Origin: Streptomyces caniscabiei
GTDB lineage: Bacteria > Actinomycetota > Actinomycetes > Streptomycetales > Streptomycetaceae
Assembly (NCBI RefSeq): GCF_014930365.1
Contig: NZ_JABXWI010000018.1
Location: 62,001 to 126,000, forward strand
Direction of reading: 5' to 3'
DNA: 64,000 bases
The translations under genes and the position numbers were made by a program. The stretch's first letter is position 1. The number at the start of each line of letters is the position of its first letter. Under the pieces are notes generated by a model. It was not told the origin of the DNA. It made no database searches and saw only the letters and a list, made by a program, of their open reading frames with translations. Shown here one piece after another: positions 16,461 to 24,968 of this stretch.

Positions 16461-16841
16461 TCAGCGGAGGATCCAGCCCGAGTCGAAGGTCTCGCCGCCG
16501 GCGCGGGCCTTGATCCGCACGGCACGGCGGCCGGCGTGGACCGTCACGGGACCGGTGGGGCTCGCCTCGTTGCGGACCCAGCGCCCGCCCCTGGCCCGGA
16601 TGCGGATCGCGCCCTTGCGGGCCTGCTTCCCGGGCACGAGGACGACGCACACATAGCGGCCGCCCTTGCGGTAGACCCGTACGGTCCCGGTGTCGAAGGT
16701 CAGCGTGCGCACCTTGCGGCCGGGACAGGACGTGGCGGCGGCCTCCGCGCTCGCCACCGGCCCCGCCAGGGTCAGCAGACCGGCGATCGCCAGCACGGCC
16801 AGTACGAGCGCCGTCGGCCGACGCGTTCCCCGCCTGATCAC
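16461..16841 (-). CDS. Small secreted hypothetical protein
   Basis: About 126 residues with an N-terminal signal peptide ('RRPTALVLAVLAIAGLLTLA', then 'GPVASAEAAA' as the cleavage region) and a basic, beta-rich mature domain: 'VRTLTFDTGTVRVYRKGGRY', 'KGAIRIRARGGRWV', 'VTVHAGRRAVRIKARAGG', ending 'DSGWILR'. The alternating pattern suggests a small beta-sandwich. One Cys pair is possible. GTG 16841 is preferred over ATG 16886 because a GGGAGGGGGAG site lies just upstream of it. No recognised family; possibly cell-wall associated, by inference from export and basic charge. Confidence 0.78.
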   Translation of the reverse strand: MIRRGTRRPTALVLAVLAIAGLLTLAGPVASAEAAATSCPGRKVRTLTFDTGTVRVYRKGGRYVCVVLVPGKQARKGAIRIRARGGRWVRNEASPTGPVTVHAGRRAVRIKARAGGETFDSGWILR

Positions 16842-16974
16842 CCGCTCCCCCTCCCGTCCCACGACCGTACTGATGTACGGACGCACGACCCCCGCCGGAA
16901 GGTTGCACGCGCGGGACGGAACGTCCCAGAAGGTCCCCTATGGTCCCCTACGGCCGGTCCGCTGCCGCCGGTTG

Positions 16975-19900
16975 CTACGGTCGCAGCGCCGGCTCTCCCA
17001 CGAAGGTGCGCCAGAGGGCGGCGTACCGGCCGTCGAGGGCCAGGAGTTCGTCGTGGGTGCCGTCCTCGGCGACCCGGCCGTGGTCCATCACGACGACACG
17101 GTCCGCGCGGGCGGCCGTGGTGAGGCGGTGGGCCACCACCAGGGTGGTGCGGCGGCCGGCGAGCCGGTCGGTGGCGTGGTTGACCTGGGCCTCGGTGGCC
17201 AGGTCCAGGGCCGCCGTCGCCTCGTCGAGGAGCAGGATGTCGGGGTCGACCAGCTCCGCGCGGGCCAGCGCGATCAGCTGGCGCTGTCCGGCGGAGAGGT
17301 TGCGGCCGCGTTCGGCGACCTCGTGGAGGTAGCCGCCGTCGAGCGTGGCGATCATGTCGTGGGCACCGACGGCCCGCGCGGCGGCCTCCACCTCGGCGTC
17401 GGTGGCCTCGGGGCGGCCGTAGGCGATGGCGTCCCGGATCGTGCCCTGGAACAGGTACGCCTCCTGCGGGACGACACCGAGCCGGTGCCGGTACGAGGTG
17501 AGGTCGAGGTCACGCAGGTCGGTGCCGTCGACGGTGACCCGGCCGCCCGTGGGGTCGTAGAAGCGGGCGACCAGCTTGACCAGCGTCGACTTGCCGGCGC
17601 CGGTCTCACCGACGAAGGCGACGGTCTGCCCGGCGGGGATGGACAGCGCGATGCCGCTGAGGGCCTCCTCGGCCTCCTTGTCCCCGTCGGCGGAGGAGTA
17701 GGCGAAGTCCACGTCCTCGAAGGCGATGTCGCCGCGCAGGGAGCCCACCTCCCGCGGCTCGGCGGCGGACTTCGTCGACGTCGGCTCCTGGAGGAGTTCC
17801 TGGATGCGGCCGAGGGAGACGGTGGCCTGCTGGTAGCCGTCGAAGACCTGGGAGAGCTGCTGGACGGGGGCGAAGAAGAGGTCGATGTAGAGGAGGTAGG
17901 CGACCAGGGCGCCGGTGGTGAGGGTGCCCGCGTCGACACGCTGGGCGCCGACGATCAGGACGGCCGCGGCCGCGGCCGAGGACAGGAACTGCACGAACGG
18001 GAAGTAGATCGAGATCAGCCACTGGCCGTGCACACGGGCCCGGCGGTAGCTGTCGCTGCCGGCCGCGAAGCGCTCGCCGCCCGTGCGCTCGCCCCGGAAG
18101 GCCTGCACGATCCGCAGCCCGGCCACCGACTCCTGGAGGTCGGCGTTGACCACGGACACCCGCTCGCGGGCCAGCTCGTACGCCTTCACGCTCGCCCGGC
18201 GGAAGAAGACCGTGCAGACGATCAGCGGCGGGAGCGTGGCGAAGACGACGAGGGCGAGCTCCACGTCGATCACGAGCAGGGCGCCCATGATGCCGAAGAA
18301 GGTGACGACGGAGACGAACGCGGTGACCAGTCCGGTCTGCAGGAAGGTCGAGAGCGCGTCGACGTCGGTCGTCATCCGTGTCATGATCCGGCCGGTCAAC
18401 TCCCGCTCGTAGTAGTCGAGTCCGAGGCGCTGGAGCTGGGCGAAGATCTTCAGGCGCAGGGAGTAGAGGACGCGTTCGCCGGTACGGCCGGTCATCCGCA
18501 TCTCGCCGATCTGCGCCGCCCACTGGGCGCCGACCGCGAGCAGCCCGAGCAGGGACGCGGCCCAGACCGCGCCGAGGGCCGCCTGGGAGACCCCGTCGTC
18601 GATGCCGTGCCGGATCAGCACCGGCAGCAGCAGGCCCATGCCCGCGTCGACGGCGACCAGGGCCAGGCTGAACAGCAGGGGCAGGCCGAAGCCGCGCAGC
18701 AGCCGCTTCAGGCCGTACGACTCCTCCGGCGCGACCGCGCGGGCCTCGTCGACGCCGGGGGTGTCGGTCGCCGGGGGCAGCGCCTCGACCTGGGCGAGGA
18801 GTTCGGGGGTGGCGGGGGTGCCGTCGAAGGCGGTGTCGCGGGGCTCACGGTCGCCGGTCCACAGCCGGGGCGTGATGCCGCGCTCGGCGTCGAACTCGGC
18901 GTCCAGCTCGTCCCGTATCGAGTCGCGGGCGGCGGTGTCCTCGGCCTTGGCGAGCGAGGTCGGCGGGAGGTGACCGGGCGAGACACCGCCCAGTTCGTCC
19001 GGATCGGTGAGCAGCCGGCGGTAGAGGGCGGAGCGGCGCTCCAGCTCCTCGTGGGTGCCGAGGTCGGCGAGGCGGCCCTCGTCGAGGACGGCGATGCGGT
19101 CGGCGAGGCCCAGGGTGGAGCGGCGGTGGGCGATGAGGAGGGTGGTGCGGCCCTCCATGACGTGGGACAGCGCCTCGTGGATCTCGTGCTCCACACGGGC
19201 GTCCACCGCCGAGGTCGCGTCGTCGAGGACGAGCAGGCGCGGGTCGGTGAGGAGGGCGCGGGCGAGGGCGATCCGCTGGCGCTGGCCGCCGGAGAGGGTG
19301 AGGCCGTGCTCGCCGACCTTGGTGGCGTAGCCGTCGGGCAGCTCGGCGATGAAACGGTCCGCCTGGGCGGCGCGGGCGGCGGTCTCGATCTGTTCGTCGG
19401 TCGCGTCCGGGCTGCCGTAGGCGATGTTGGCGCGGACCGTGTCGGAGAAGAGGAAGGAGTCCTCGGGGACCAGGCCGATCGCGGCGCGCAGCGAGTCGAG
19501 GGTGAGTTCCCGGACGTCGTGGCCGCCGATGAGGACGGCGCCGCGCGTCACGTCGTAGAAGCGGGGCAGCAGCAGCGAGACGGTCGACTTGCCGGAGCCG
19601 GAGGAGCCGACGACGGCGAGGGTCTCGCCGGGCCGGATCTCGAAGCTGAGGCCGTCGAGGACGGGGCGCCCCTGCTCGTACCCGAAGGACACGTCGTCGA
19701 ACTCGACGGTCGCGGGCGCGTCGGCGGGGAGGGTCTTCGTGCCGTCGGCGAGCGTGGGCTCGGTGTCGATCAGCTCCAGGACGCGTTCGGTGCCGGCGCG
19801 GGCCTGCTGCCCGACGGTGAGGACCATCGCCAGCATGCGGACCGGGCCGACCAGCTGGGCGAGGTAGGTGGAGAACGCGACGAACGTGCCGAGCGTGATG

Positions 19901-20724
19901 TGGCCCCGGACGGCCAGCCAGCCGCCGAGCGCCAGCATCGCGACCTGGCCGAGGGCGGGGACGGCCTGGAGGGCGGGGGTGTAGCGGGAGTTGAACCGGA
20001 TGGTCCGCAGCCGCCCTGCGAAGAGCCGCCGCCCTATCTCCCGGAGCTTGCCGGTCTCCTGATCCTCCTGCCCGAACCCCTTCACCACGCGTACGCCGCT
20101 GACGGCGCCGTCGACCACGCCCGCGACGGCGGCGGCCTGGGCCTGGGCGTACCAGGTGGAGGGGTGCAGCTTGGTGCGGCTGCGCTGGGCGATCCACCAC
20201 AGGGCGGGGGCGACGGCGATCGCGACCAGGGTGAGCGGGAGGGACAGCCACGCCATGATCACGAGGGAGATCAGGAACAGCAGGATGTTGCCGATGGTCA
20301 TCGGCAGCATGAAGAGCAGGCCCTGGATCAGCTGGAGGTCGCTGGTGGCGCGGCCGACGACCTGGCCGGTGGACAGCTCGTCCTGGCGGCGGCCGTCGAG
20401 GCGGGTGATCGTGCCGTACATCTCCGTCCGCAGGTCGTGCTGGACGTCGAGGGCGAGGCGGCCGCCGTAGTAGCGGCGGATGTAGGTGGACACGTACACG
20501 AGGAGGGCGGCGCCGATCAGGGCCGCCGCCCAGGGGGCCATGGCCCTGGTGTTGTCCCCGATCACGTCATCGATGATCACCTTGGTGATCAGGGGGACCA
20601 ACGCCATCACGGCCATGCCGGCCAGGGACGCGCCGAGGGCGAGGATCACGTCCTTGGGGTACCGCCAGGCGTATCCGGCCAGTCTGCGCGCCCACCCTCG
20701 GTCGCCCCCCTGCTGCGCTACCAC
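16975..20724 (-). CDS. Fused heterodimeric-type ABC exporter (two TMD-NBD halves in one chain)
   Basis: A 1249-residue protein with two complete ABC exporter halves. Half 1: membrane domain from about residue 15 ('YAWRYPKDVILALGASLAGM'), NBD1 with Walker A 'VGSSGSGKSTVSLL', signature 'LSGGQRQRIALARALL' and Walker B 'LLVLDDATSAVD'. Half 2: membrane domain around residues 690-970, NBD2 with Walker A 'GETGAGKSTLVKL', signature 'LSAGQRQLIALARAEL' and Walker B 'DILLLDEATAALD'. In NBD1 the catalytic Glu is Asp, and the facing NBD2 signature is SAGQ, so one ATP site is degenerate, as in heterodimeric exporters. The GTG at 20724 has CGGAGGG about 10 bases upstream. Cargo unknown (drug or lipid export likely). 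Confidence 0.93.
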   Translation of the reverse strand: MVAQQGGDRGWARRLAGYAWRYPKDVILALGASLAGMAVMALVPLITKVIIDDVIGDNTRAMAPWAAALIGAALLVYVSTYIRRYYGGRLALDVQHDLRTEMYGTITRLDGRRQDELSTGQVVGRATSDLQLIQGLLFMLPMTIGNILLFLISLVIMAWLSLPLTLVAIAVAPALWWIAQRSRTKLHPSTWYAQAQAAAVAGVVDGAVSGVRVVKGFGQEDQETGKLREIGRRLFAGRLRTIRFNSRYTPALQAVPALGQVAMLALGGWLAVRGHITLGTFVAFSTYLAQLVGPVRMLAMVLTVGQQARAGTERVLELIDTEPTLADGTKTLPADAPATVEFDDVSFGYEQGRPVLDGLSFEIRPGETLAVVGSSGSGKSTVSLLLPRFYDVTRGAVLIGGHDVRELTLDSLRAAIGLVPEDSFLFSDTVRANIAYGSPDATDEQIETAARAAQADRFIAELPDGYATKVGEHGLTLSGGQRQRIALARALLTDPRLLVLDDATSAVDARVEHEIHEALSHVMEGRTTLLIAHRRSTLGLADRIAVLDEGRLADLGTHEELERRSALYRRLLTDPDELGGVSPGHLPPTSLAKAEDTAARDSIRDELDAEFDAERGITPRLWTGDREPRDTAFDGTPATPELLAQVEALPPATDTPGVDEARAVAPEESYGLKRLLRGFGLPLLFSLALVAVDAGMGLLLPVLIRHGIDDGVSQAALGAVWAASLLGLLAVGAQWAAQIGEMRMTGRTGERVLYSLRLKIFAQLQRLGLDYYERELTGRIMTRMTTDVDALSTFLQTGLVTAFVSVVTFFGIMGALLVIDVELALVVFATLPPLIVCTVFFRRASVKAYELARERVSVVNADLQESVAGLRIVQAFRGERTGGERFAAGSDSYRRARVHGQWLISIYFPFVQFLSSAAAAAVLIVGAQRVDAGTLTTGALVAYLLYIDLFFAPVQQLSQVFDGYQQATVSLGRIQELLQEPTSTKSAAEPREVGSLRGDIAFEDVDFAYSSADGDKEAEEALSGIALSIPAGQTVAFVGETGAGKSTLVKLVARFYDPTGGRVTVDGTDLRDLDLTSYRHRLGVVPQEAYLFQGTIRDAIAYGRPEATDAEVEAAARAVGAHDMIATLDGGYLHEVAERGRNLSAGQRQLIALARAELVDPDILLLDEATAALDLATEAQVNHATDRLAGRRTTLVVAHRLTTAARADRVVVMDHGRVAEDGTHDELLALDGRYAALWRTFVGEPALRP

Positions 20725-20865
20725 GCCGGTGCCCTCCGTTCGTCCTGGTCTCCGCAGGGACCAACACGGCGGGAGAGGGATTTCATCCCGCCGCAATCTT
20801 TGGGGGGCGCCTTGTGGGTGGGGGGTGCGTGTTTCGTGGGCGAGTGCGGGCCCGGTGGGGCCTCT

Positions 20866-21009
20866 CGCGCAGTTCCCCGCGCCCCTGAAAGACCAGGCCC
20901 CTGCGGGCCTGAAAGACCACGGCCCTGCGGGCCTGGAAAGCCGCGGGGCCGCGGGCCTGAAAAGCACGGGGCGCAGCCCCTGCTTTTCAGGGGCGCGGGG
21001 AACTGCGCG
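20866..21009. repeat. Facing pair of GC repeats
   Basis: The 349-base gap 20725-21073 holds a forward core at 20866-20885 and an inverted core at 20990-21009. Between them are three CTGCGGGCCTG-type units and AAGCACGGGGCGCAGCCCCT with a TGCTTTTCAGG arm, so the whole 145 bases can fold as one long hairpin. No gene seen. It lies downstream of the MFS gene and upstream of the ABC exporter start, so it also marks the right-hand boundary of the carrier-protein cluster. Confidence 0.88.
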
Positions 21010-21073
21010 AGCAACCACGAACCACCCGCACCCGCCGACGAAACACGCACCCCCGAGCCATGAGGCGCCCCCC

Positions 21074-22303
21074 CTACGCCGTCGCCTCCTCCCGTTCCGG
21101 GTCCGCCGTCTCCGGGGCGGCGGCGGCCACCTCCACGTCGTCCCCGCTGAACAGGCACACCGCAGCGCACCCCGCAGCGATCAGCGCGGCGATGTACCAG
21201 TTCGCGCCGGGGACGTCCCAGCTCAGGGCCAGGTCGAAGAGGAGGCCGGCCAGCAGGGAGCCGATCATGTTGCCGGCGCTGCGGAAGAAGTGCATCGCGC
21301 CCATCGCCTTGGCGAGGCGGTCCGCCGGGACCTTGCGGGCGACCCAGATGTCGAAGGAGGGGACGAAGAGGATCTCGCCCAGCACCACGGTGAGGCAGCC
21401 CACGACCACCCAGGGCGCGGTGCGGCCCGCGCCGAACGCCGTGAACGCCACCGTCATGCCCGTGAGCCCCAGCGCCATCACCGCCCCGGGACGCAGGTGC
21501 TTGATCAGGAACTTGAACAGGGGGTACTGGAGGACGAGCACCGTCAGACCGGTGATCCAGAAGGGGGCCGACGGGGCCCATCCGGACGCGTACTCCTCCA
21601 TGTGCAGCGGGATGCCGACCATGAAGCCGATGGAGAGGAACCAGAAGACGGCGGAGAGCAGGAAGTAGCGGGTCGCCCCGCGGACCTCGATGCCCTTGAA
21701 GACCGCCGTGCTCACCAGCGGCACCCGGTCCACCGGCTTGTCCACGGTCCCGAAGCCGTCCCTCGGGATGAACGCCGAGGACGCCAGGCAGAAGCCGATG
21801 AAGATGGCGAAGACGACGGAGAACAGGGTGCGCAGGTCGACGTCCGCGAGCAGTCCGCCGACCAGCGCGCCGCCGAAGAGGCCCACCTGCGCCGACATCT
21901 GGAAGGTCGAGAAGGCCTTCGGGCGCTCGTCGTCGGGGTACGAGACCAGGATGTTCTTCAGGCCGGGGAAGGCCGTGCCGGAGCCGAGGCCGATGAAGAA
22001 GGCCAGGACGGAGTAGACGAGGACGCCGTCGCCGAAGCCCATCAGGAACAGGGCCACCGCCTCCGTCGCGGTGCCCGCGAACACCGCGCCCCGGATGCCG
22101 ATCCGGGCCGCGACCCCCTCGTAGAAGAAGGTCGCGCCGAGGCGGCCCACGTAGGTCATGCACATCACGACCCCGGCCCAGAAGCCGCTGTCGGTGCCGC
22201 CGAGGGAGGCGACGAGTACGGGGAACCAGATGAAGTTCCCGATGTGGGCGAGGAAGATGCCGGCGTTCACGCCGATCAGCGCCCGCCTGCGTTCGATGGT
22301 CAC
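21074..22303 (-). CDS. MFS transporter (putative product exporter of the carrier-protein cluster)
   Basis: A 409-residue major facilitator protein with about 12 hydrophobic helices ('GVNAGIFLAHIGNFIWFPVL', 'SVLAFFIGLGSGTAFPGLKN', 'YFLLSAVFWFLSIGFMVG', 'LAKAMGAMHFFRSAGNMIGS'). The loop 2-3 region 'YEGVAARIGIRGAVFAG' matches the family's basic loop. GTG 22303 overlaps the amidohydrolase stop by GTGA and has GAAGGGAA about 7 bases upstream. It is the last gene of the cluster, so it most likely exports the product; this is inference from position. It is followed by the hairpin-forming repeat pair. Confidence 0.9.
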   Translation of the reverse strand: MTIERRRALIGVNAGIFLAHIGNFIWFPVLVASLGGTDSGFWAGVVMCMTYVGRLGATFFYEGVAARIGIRGAVFAGTATEAVALFLMGFGDGVLVYSVLAFFIGLGSGTAFPGLKNILVSYPDDERPKAFSTFQMSAQVGLFGGALVGGLLADVDLRTLFSVVFAIFIGFCLASSAFIPRDGFGTVDKPVDRVPLVSTAVFKGIEVRGATRYFLLSAVFWFLSIGFMVGIPLHMEEYASGWAPSAPFWITGLTVLVLQYPLFKFLIKHLRPGAVMALGLTGMTVAFTAFGAGRTAPWVVVGCLTVVLGEILFVPSFDIWVARKVPADRLAKAMGAMHFFRSAGNMIGSLLAGLLFDLALSWDVPGANWYIAALIAAGCAAVCLFSGDDVEVAAAAPETADPEREEATA

Positions 22304-23643
22304 GCGGCTGTTCCCTTCAGGTCGGTGGTGGCGGTACGGGCGCGGAGATCCGCGATCTCGCGGGCCAGCGCCGGGCGGTCGATCTCCGTGCCCCGGACGA
22401 CCGTGCGGACGGGCAGGGCCGACAGCGGGCGGTCGGGGGCGGCGGGGTGGAGGAGGTTGTACGTGGCGGGGGCGCCGGCCCGCAGGGGGTGCGCGCCCGA
22501 CGGGTCGCCGCTGAGTTCCGCGAAGTAGCGGCGGCCGCCGACCGTGGCCTGGTGGCGCAGCATCCCGTCCAGCGCGGGGTCGTCGCCGCGCAGCAGGTCC
22601 AGCTCGCTCAGCAGGGAGTAGCCGTGGTACGCGCCGGTGTTGCCGGAGTCGGTGCCGACCAGGAGGTCGCCCCGGCGCAGTGCCGCGAGGGCGTTGCGGC
22701 GCATGTCGGCGAGGGCGGCGGTGCGGGTCTCCTGGACGCCGTACTCGATGCCGTACGGCTTCTCGATGCCCTTGACGAAGTCGAGGTTGCGGATGTCCTG
22801 CGTCTCGGCGAAGCCCTCGCGGGAGTACTCGGCCAGGAACTCCTCGCCGGTCATGATCATGGGGCGGAGGCCGGCGAGGGTGGAGACGAAGCGCGCCCCC
22901 TCGAACTCCTTGAAGTCGGCCGCGTCGAGGGTGCGGTCGCGCACGGTGTGGGCGAAGAGGCGGAAGCCGCACTCGTAGGCCCAGCGGGTCTCCTGGAGGG
23001 TGTTGCAGTCGATGACGGCCGTGACACCGCGTTCCCGCGCCATGCGGGCGGTGAAGCGCAGGACCTTCTCCGACAGGCGGGAGAAGCGGACCGGGCTGCC
23101 GGGCTGTTCGGTGCCGTCGGTGAACATCACCTTCAGGAAGGTGCCGCCGCGTTCGGCGTTGGCGCGCAGGGCGTGGTCGAGGTCGGACTCGACGGCCAGC
23201 ATGTGGACCGGGGCCGGGAACTCGACGCCGTGGCCGGTGCGGCCCGCCGCGTCGGTCGTCGCCGTCACCGCGTAGCCGCAGTGGATGATCTCCGGGTAGG
23301 GCCACGGGGAGGCCTCGCGGCCGGCCGCCCAGGCGTCGGCGACCAGCGGGAAGCCGAACATGTCCACGACGTGGGTGACCCCGTGGTACAGGTACTGGAG
23401 GGCCACGATCCGGGGGTCCTCGACCGTGTCGTCCCAGTTCGCGGGGAGCGAGACATGGGCGTGGGTCTCGGTGTAGCCGGGCCACAGCTCGGGCTCGTCG
23501 CCCCGGCGGGGGCCGGTGGGGGTGAAGGCGGTGAAGTGGCCGTCCCGTGTCGTGACGTCGTAGCGCGCCTCGGGGTCGAGGGCCGGGACGGCCACCCCGT
23601 GCAGGGTGGCCGTCCCCGTGCGGCCGTCGGCGGCCTCGCTCAT
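22300..23643 (-). CDS. Metal-dependent amidohydrolase family protein
   Basis: A 447-residue amidohydrolase-superfamily TIM barrel. The metal motif H-x-H lies in 'WPGYTETHAHVSLP'; a possible bridging Lys is in 'GGTFLKVMFTDGTEQ'; later ligands are candidates in 'DCNTLQETRWAYECGFRLFAHTV' (His) and 'DLLVGTDSGNTGAYHG' (Asp of the T-D-S signature). The small beta-sandwich flanks the barrel at both ends. The family hydrolyses amides, cyclic ureas or lactams. Start and stop each overlap a neighbour by 4 bases (ATGA with the ATP-grasp gene, GTGA with the MFS gene). In this cluster it could open or close a ring or remove an acyl group from the product; the reaction is not predictable. Confidence 0.88.
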   Translation of the reverse strand: MSEAADGRTGTATLHGVAVPALDPEARYDVTTRDGHFTAFTPTGPRRGDEPELWPGYTETHAHVSLPANWDDTVEDPRIVALQYLYHGVTHVVDMFGFPLVADAWAAGREASPWPYPEIIHCGYAVTATTDAAGRTGHGVEFPAPVHMLAVESDLDHALRANAERGGTFLKVMFTDGTEQPGSPVRFSRLSEKVLRFTARMARERGVTAVIDCNTLQETRWAYECGFRLFAHTVRDRTLDAADFKEFEGARFVSTLAGLRPMIMTGEEFLAEYSREGFAETQDIRNLDFVKGIEKPYGIEYGVQETRTAALADMRRNALAALRRGDLLVGTDSGNTGAYHGYSLLSELDLLRGDDPALDGMLRHQATVGGRRYFAELSGDPSGAHPLRAGAPATYNLLHPAAPDRPLSALPVRTVVRGTEIDRPALAREIADLRARTATTDLKGTAA

Positions 23644-24893
23644 CGGGCCACCTCGACCTTGAGGCGCAGCTCGATGGCGTCCAGGGCCTCCTCGTTGCGC
23701 TTGTTGACCTCGTCGCGGTCGGCGCCGGTGAAGATGATGTGGCCGATCCAGTCGAAGTTGCTCTTGGAGAGGCGGCTGACCTCGACGCCGGGCTTCTTGT
23801 AGGCGAGGGCGCTGTGGAAGCCGGGCAGGTCCGTCAGGCCGTCGAAGCCGATGGACTCGACCGTGCCGGCGACCGGGGAGCCGAACCAGTGGCCGCCCGC
23901 GATGGTCTCGCCGGGGAAGGGCAGTTCGGGGCGCTCGCCGAGGGCCTGGCGGATGACCTCCAGATAGGCGTCGACGCCGGAGCTGATCTGCATCAGGCTC
24001 GGCACGATGCCGCCGATGAGCCGGCCGTTGACCTCGCAGAGCACCGGGCCGTCGGGGCCGAGCAGGAACTCGGTGTGGATGAAGCCGAAGTCGACGCCCA
24101 GCTCGTTCAGGACCTTGGTGGTCATCTCGAACAGCTCGTCCTGGAGCGGGTGTCCGGTGAAGTAGGTGGCGCCCATCTCGATGAAGTGCGGGAAGCCGCT
24201 CAGCGGGCGGTCGGTCAGGCCGAGGTTGACGATCTCGCCCTTGCCGAGCACGCACGACTCCACCGAGATCAGCTCACCGGTGACGAACTCCTCGATCAGG
24301 ATGTCCGGGATGCGGACGACGCCGCGCCCGTAGTCGACGACCTCGGCCAGTTCGGCCAGGTAGGCGGTCAGGTCGTCCTCGTCCTTCAGGTGCAGGACGT
24401 GCAGGCTGGCGGTGCCGTCGGACGGCTTCACCACGCAGGGGAAGCCGATCTCGCGGACGGCCGCCTCGACCTTCGCCGGGTCCAAGACGTGCGCGAAGCG
24501 CGGCTGCCGGATGCCCGTGCCGTCGAGGGTGAGGCGGGTGAGGTGCTTGTGGCGGGCGTTGCGGGCGCCGTCGACGCTCATGCCGGGCAGGCCGAGCGCC
24601 TCGGCGACGGCGGCGGTGTGGACGGTGTGGTACTCGCTGTACGTGGTGACGCCGTGCACCGGGCGCTCGGCGTGGACCTCGCGCGCCAGAGCGGTCAGCT
24701 CCTCGATGGAGAAGGCCTCTTCGCTCTTGATGACGTGGCAGTTGGGGTGCGCGTAGGCGGCTTCGGTGAGCGGGGAGACGGCGAGGTAGAAGTCCGGGTC
24801 GACCGAGACGAGGGTGACGTCGTGGCCGAGGTCCAAGGCGTTGGCGATACCGGCCATGCCGTTCGGGTTGCACTCGATCATGAGAATGTGCAT
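23640..24893 (-). CDS. ATP-grasp ligase (carboxylate-amine ligase type)
   Basis: A 417-residue ATP-grasp enzyme. The pre-ATP-grasp fold starts 'MHILMIECNPNGMAGIANAL'; the ATP site is in 'IGFPCVVKPSDGTASLHVLH' and 'PDILIEEFVTGELISVESCV'; metal-binding residues lie in 'GPVLCEVNGRLIGG' (E and N). C-terminally 'WFGSPVAGTVESIG' resembles the extra domain of BacD-like amino-acid ligases. Such enzymes form an acyl phosphate and join it to an amine, often making dipeptides. AAGGAG lies 7-12 bases before ATG 24893. It follows the transketolase genes by 75 bases. Likely joins the carrier-made amino acid to another acid (inference). Confidence 0.9.
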   Translation of the reverse strand: MHILMIECNPNGMAGIANALDLGHDVTLVSVDPDFYLAVSPLTEAAYAHPNCHVIKSEEAFSIEELTALAREVHAERPVHGVTTYSEYHTVHTAAVAEALGLPGMSVDGARNARHKHLTRLTLDGTGIRQPRFAHVLDPAKVEAAVREIGFPCVVKPSDGTASLHVLHLKDEDDLTAYLAELAEVVDYGRGVVRIPDILIEEFVTGELISVESCVLGKGEIVNLGLTDRPLSGFPHFIEMGATYFTGHPLQDELFEMTTKVLNELGVDFGFIHTEFLLGPDGPVLCEVNGRLIGGIVPSLMQISSGVDAYLEVIRQALGERPELPFPGETIAGGHWFGSPVAGTVESIGFDGLTDLPGFHSALAYKKPGVEVSRLSKSNFDWIGHIIFTGADRDEVNKRNEEALDAIELRLKVEVAR

Positions 24894-24968
24894 GTCAGGG
24901 CTCCTTGAAGAGGCTTGTGGGGGCGATCAGTTCGGGGGCGCGGTCAGCGGGCGGCGCGGGCAGCTCGG

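Noticed and set aside
16690..21063. 1457-codon open frame on the + strand across the ABC exporter
   Set aside because: It is the mirror of a well-supported exporter gene on the minus strand. Its translation is low-complexity Gly/Glu/Val/Asp-rich and has no domain; long antisense frames are expected at this GC content.
21106..22528. Long + strand frame over the MFS and amidohydrolase genes
   Set aside because: Gly/Glu/Asp-rich shadow with no signal or membrane segments, opposite a 12-helix transporter.
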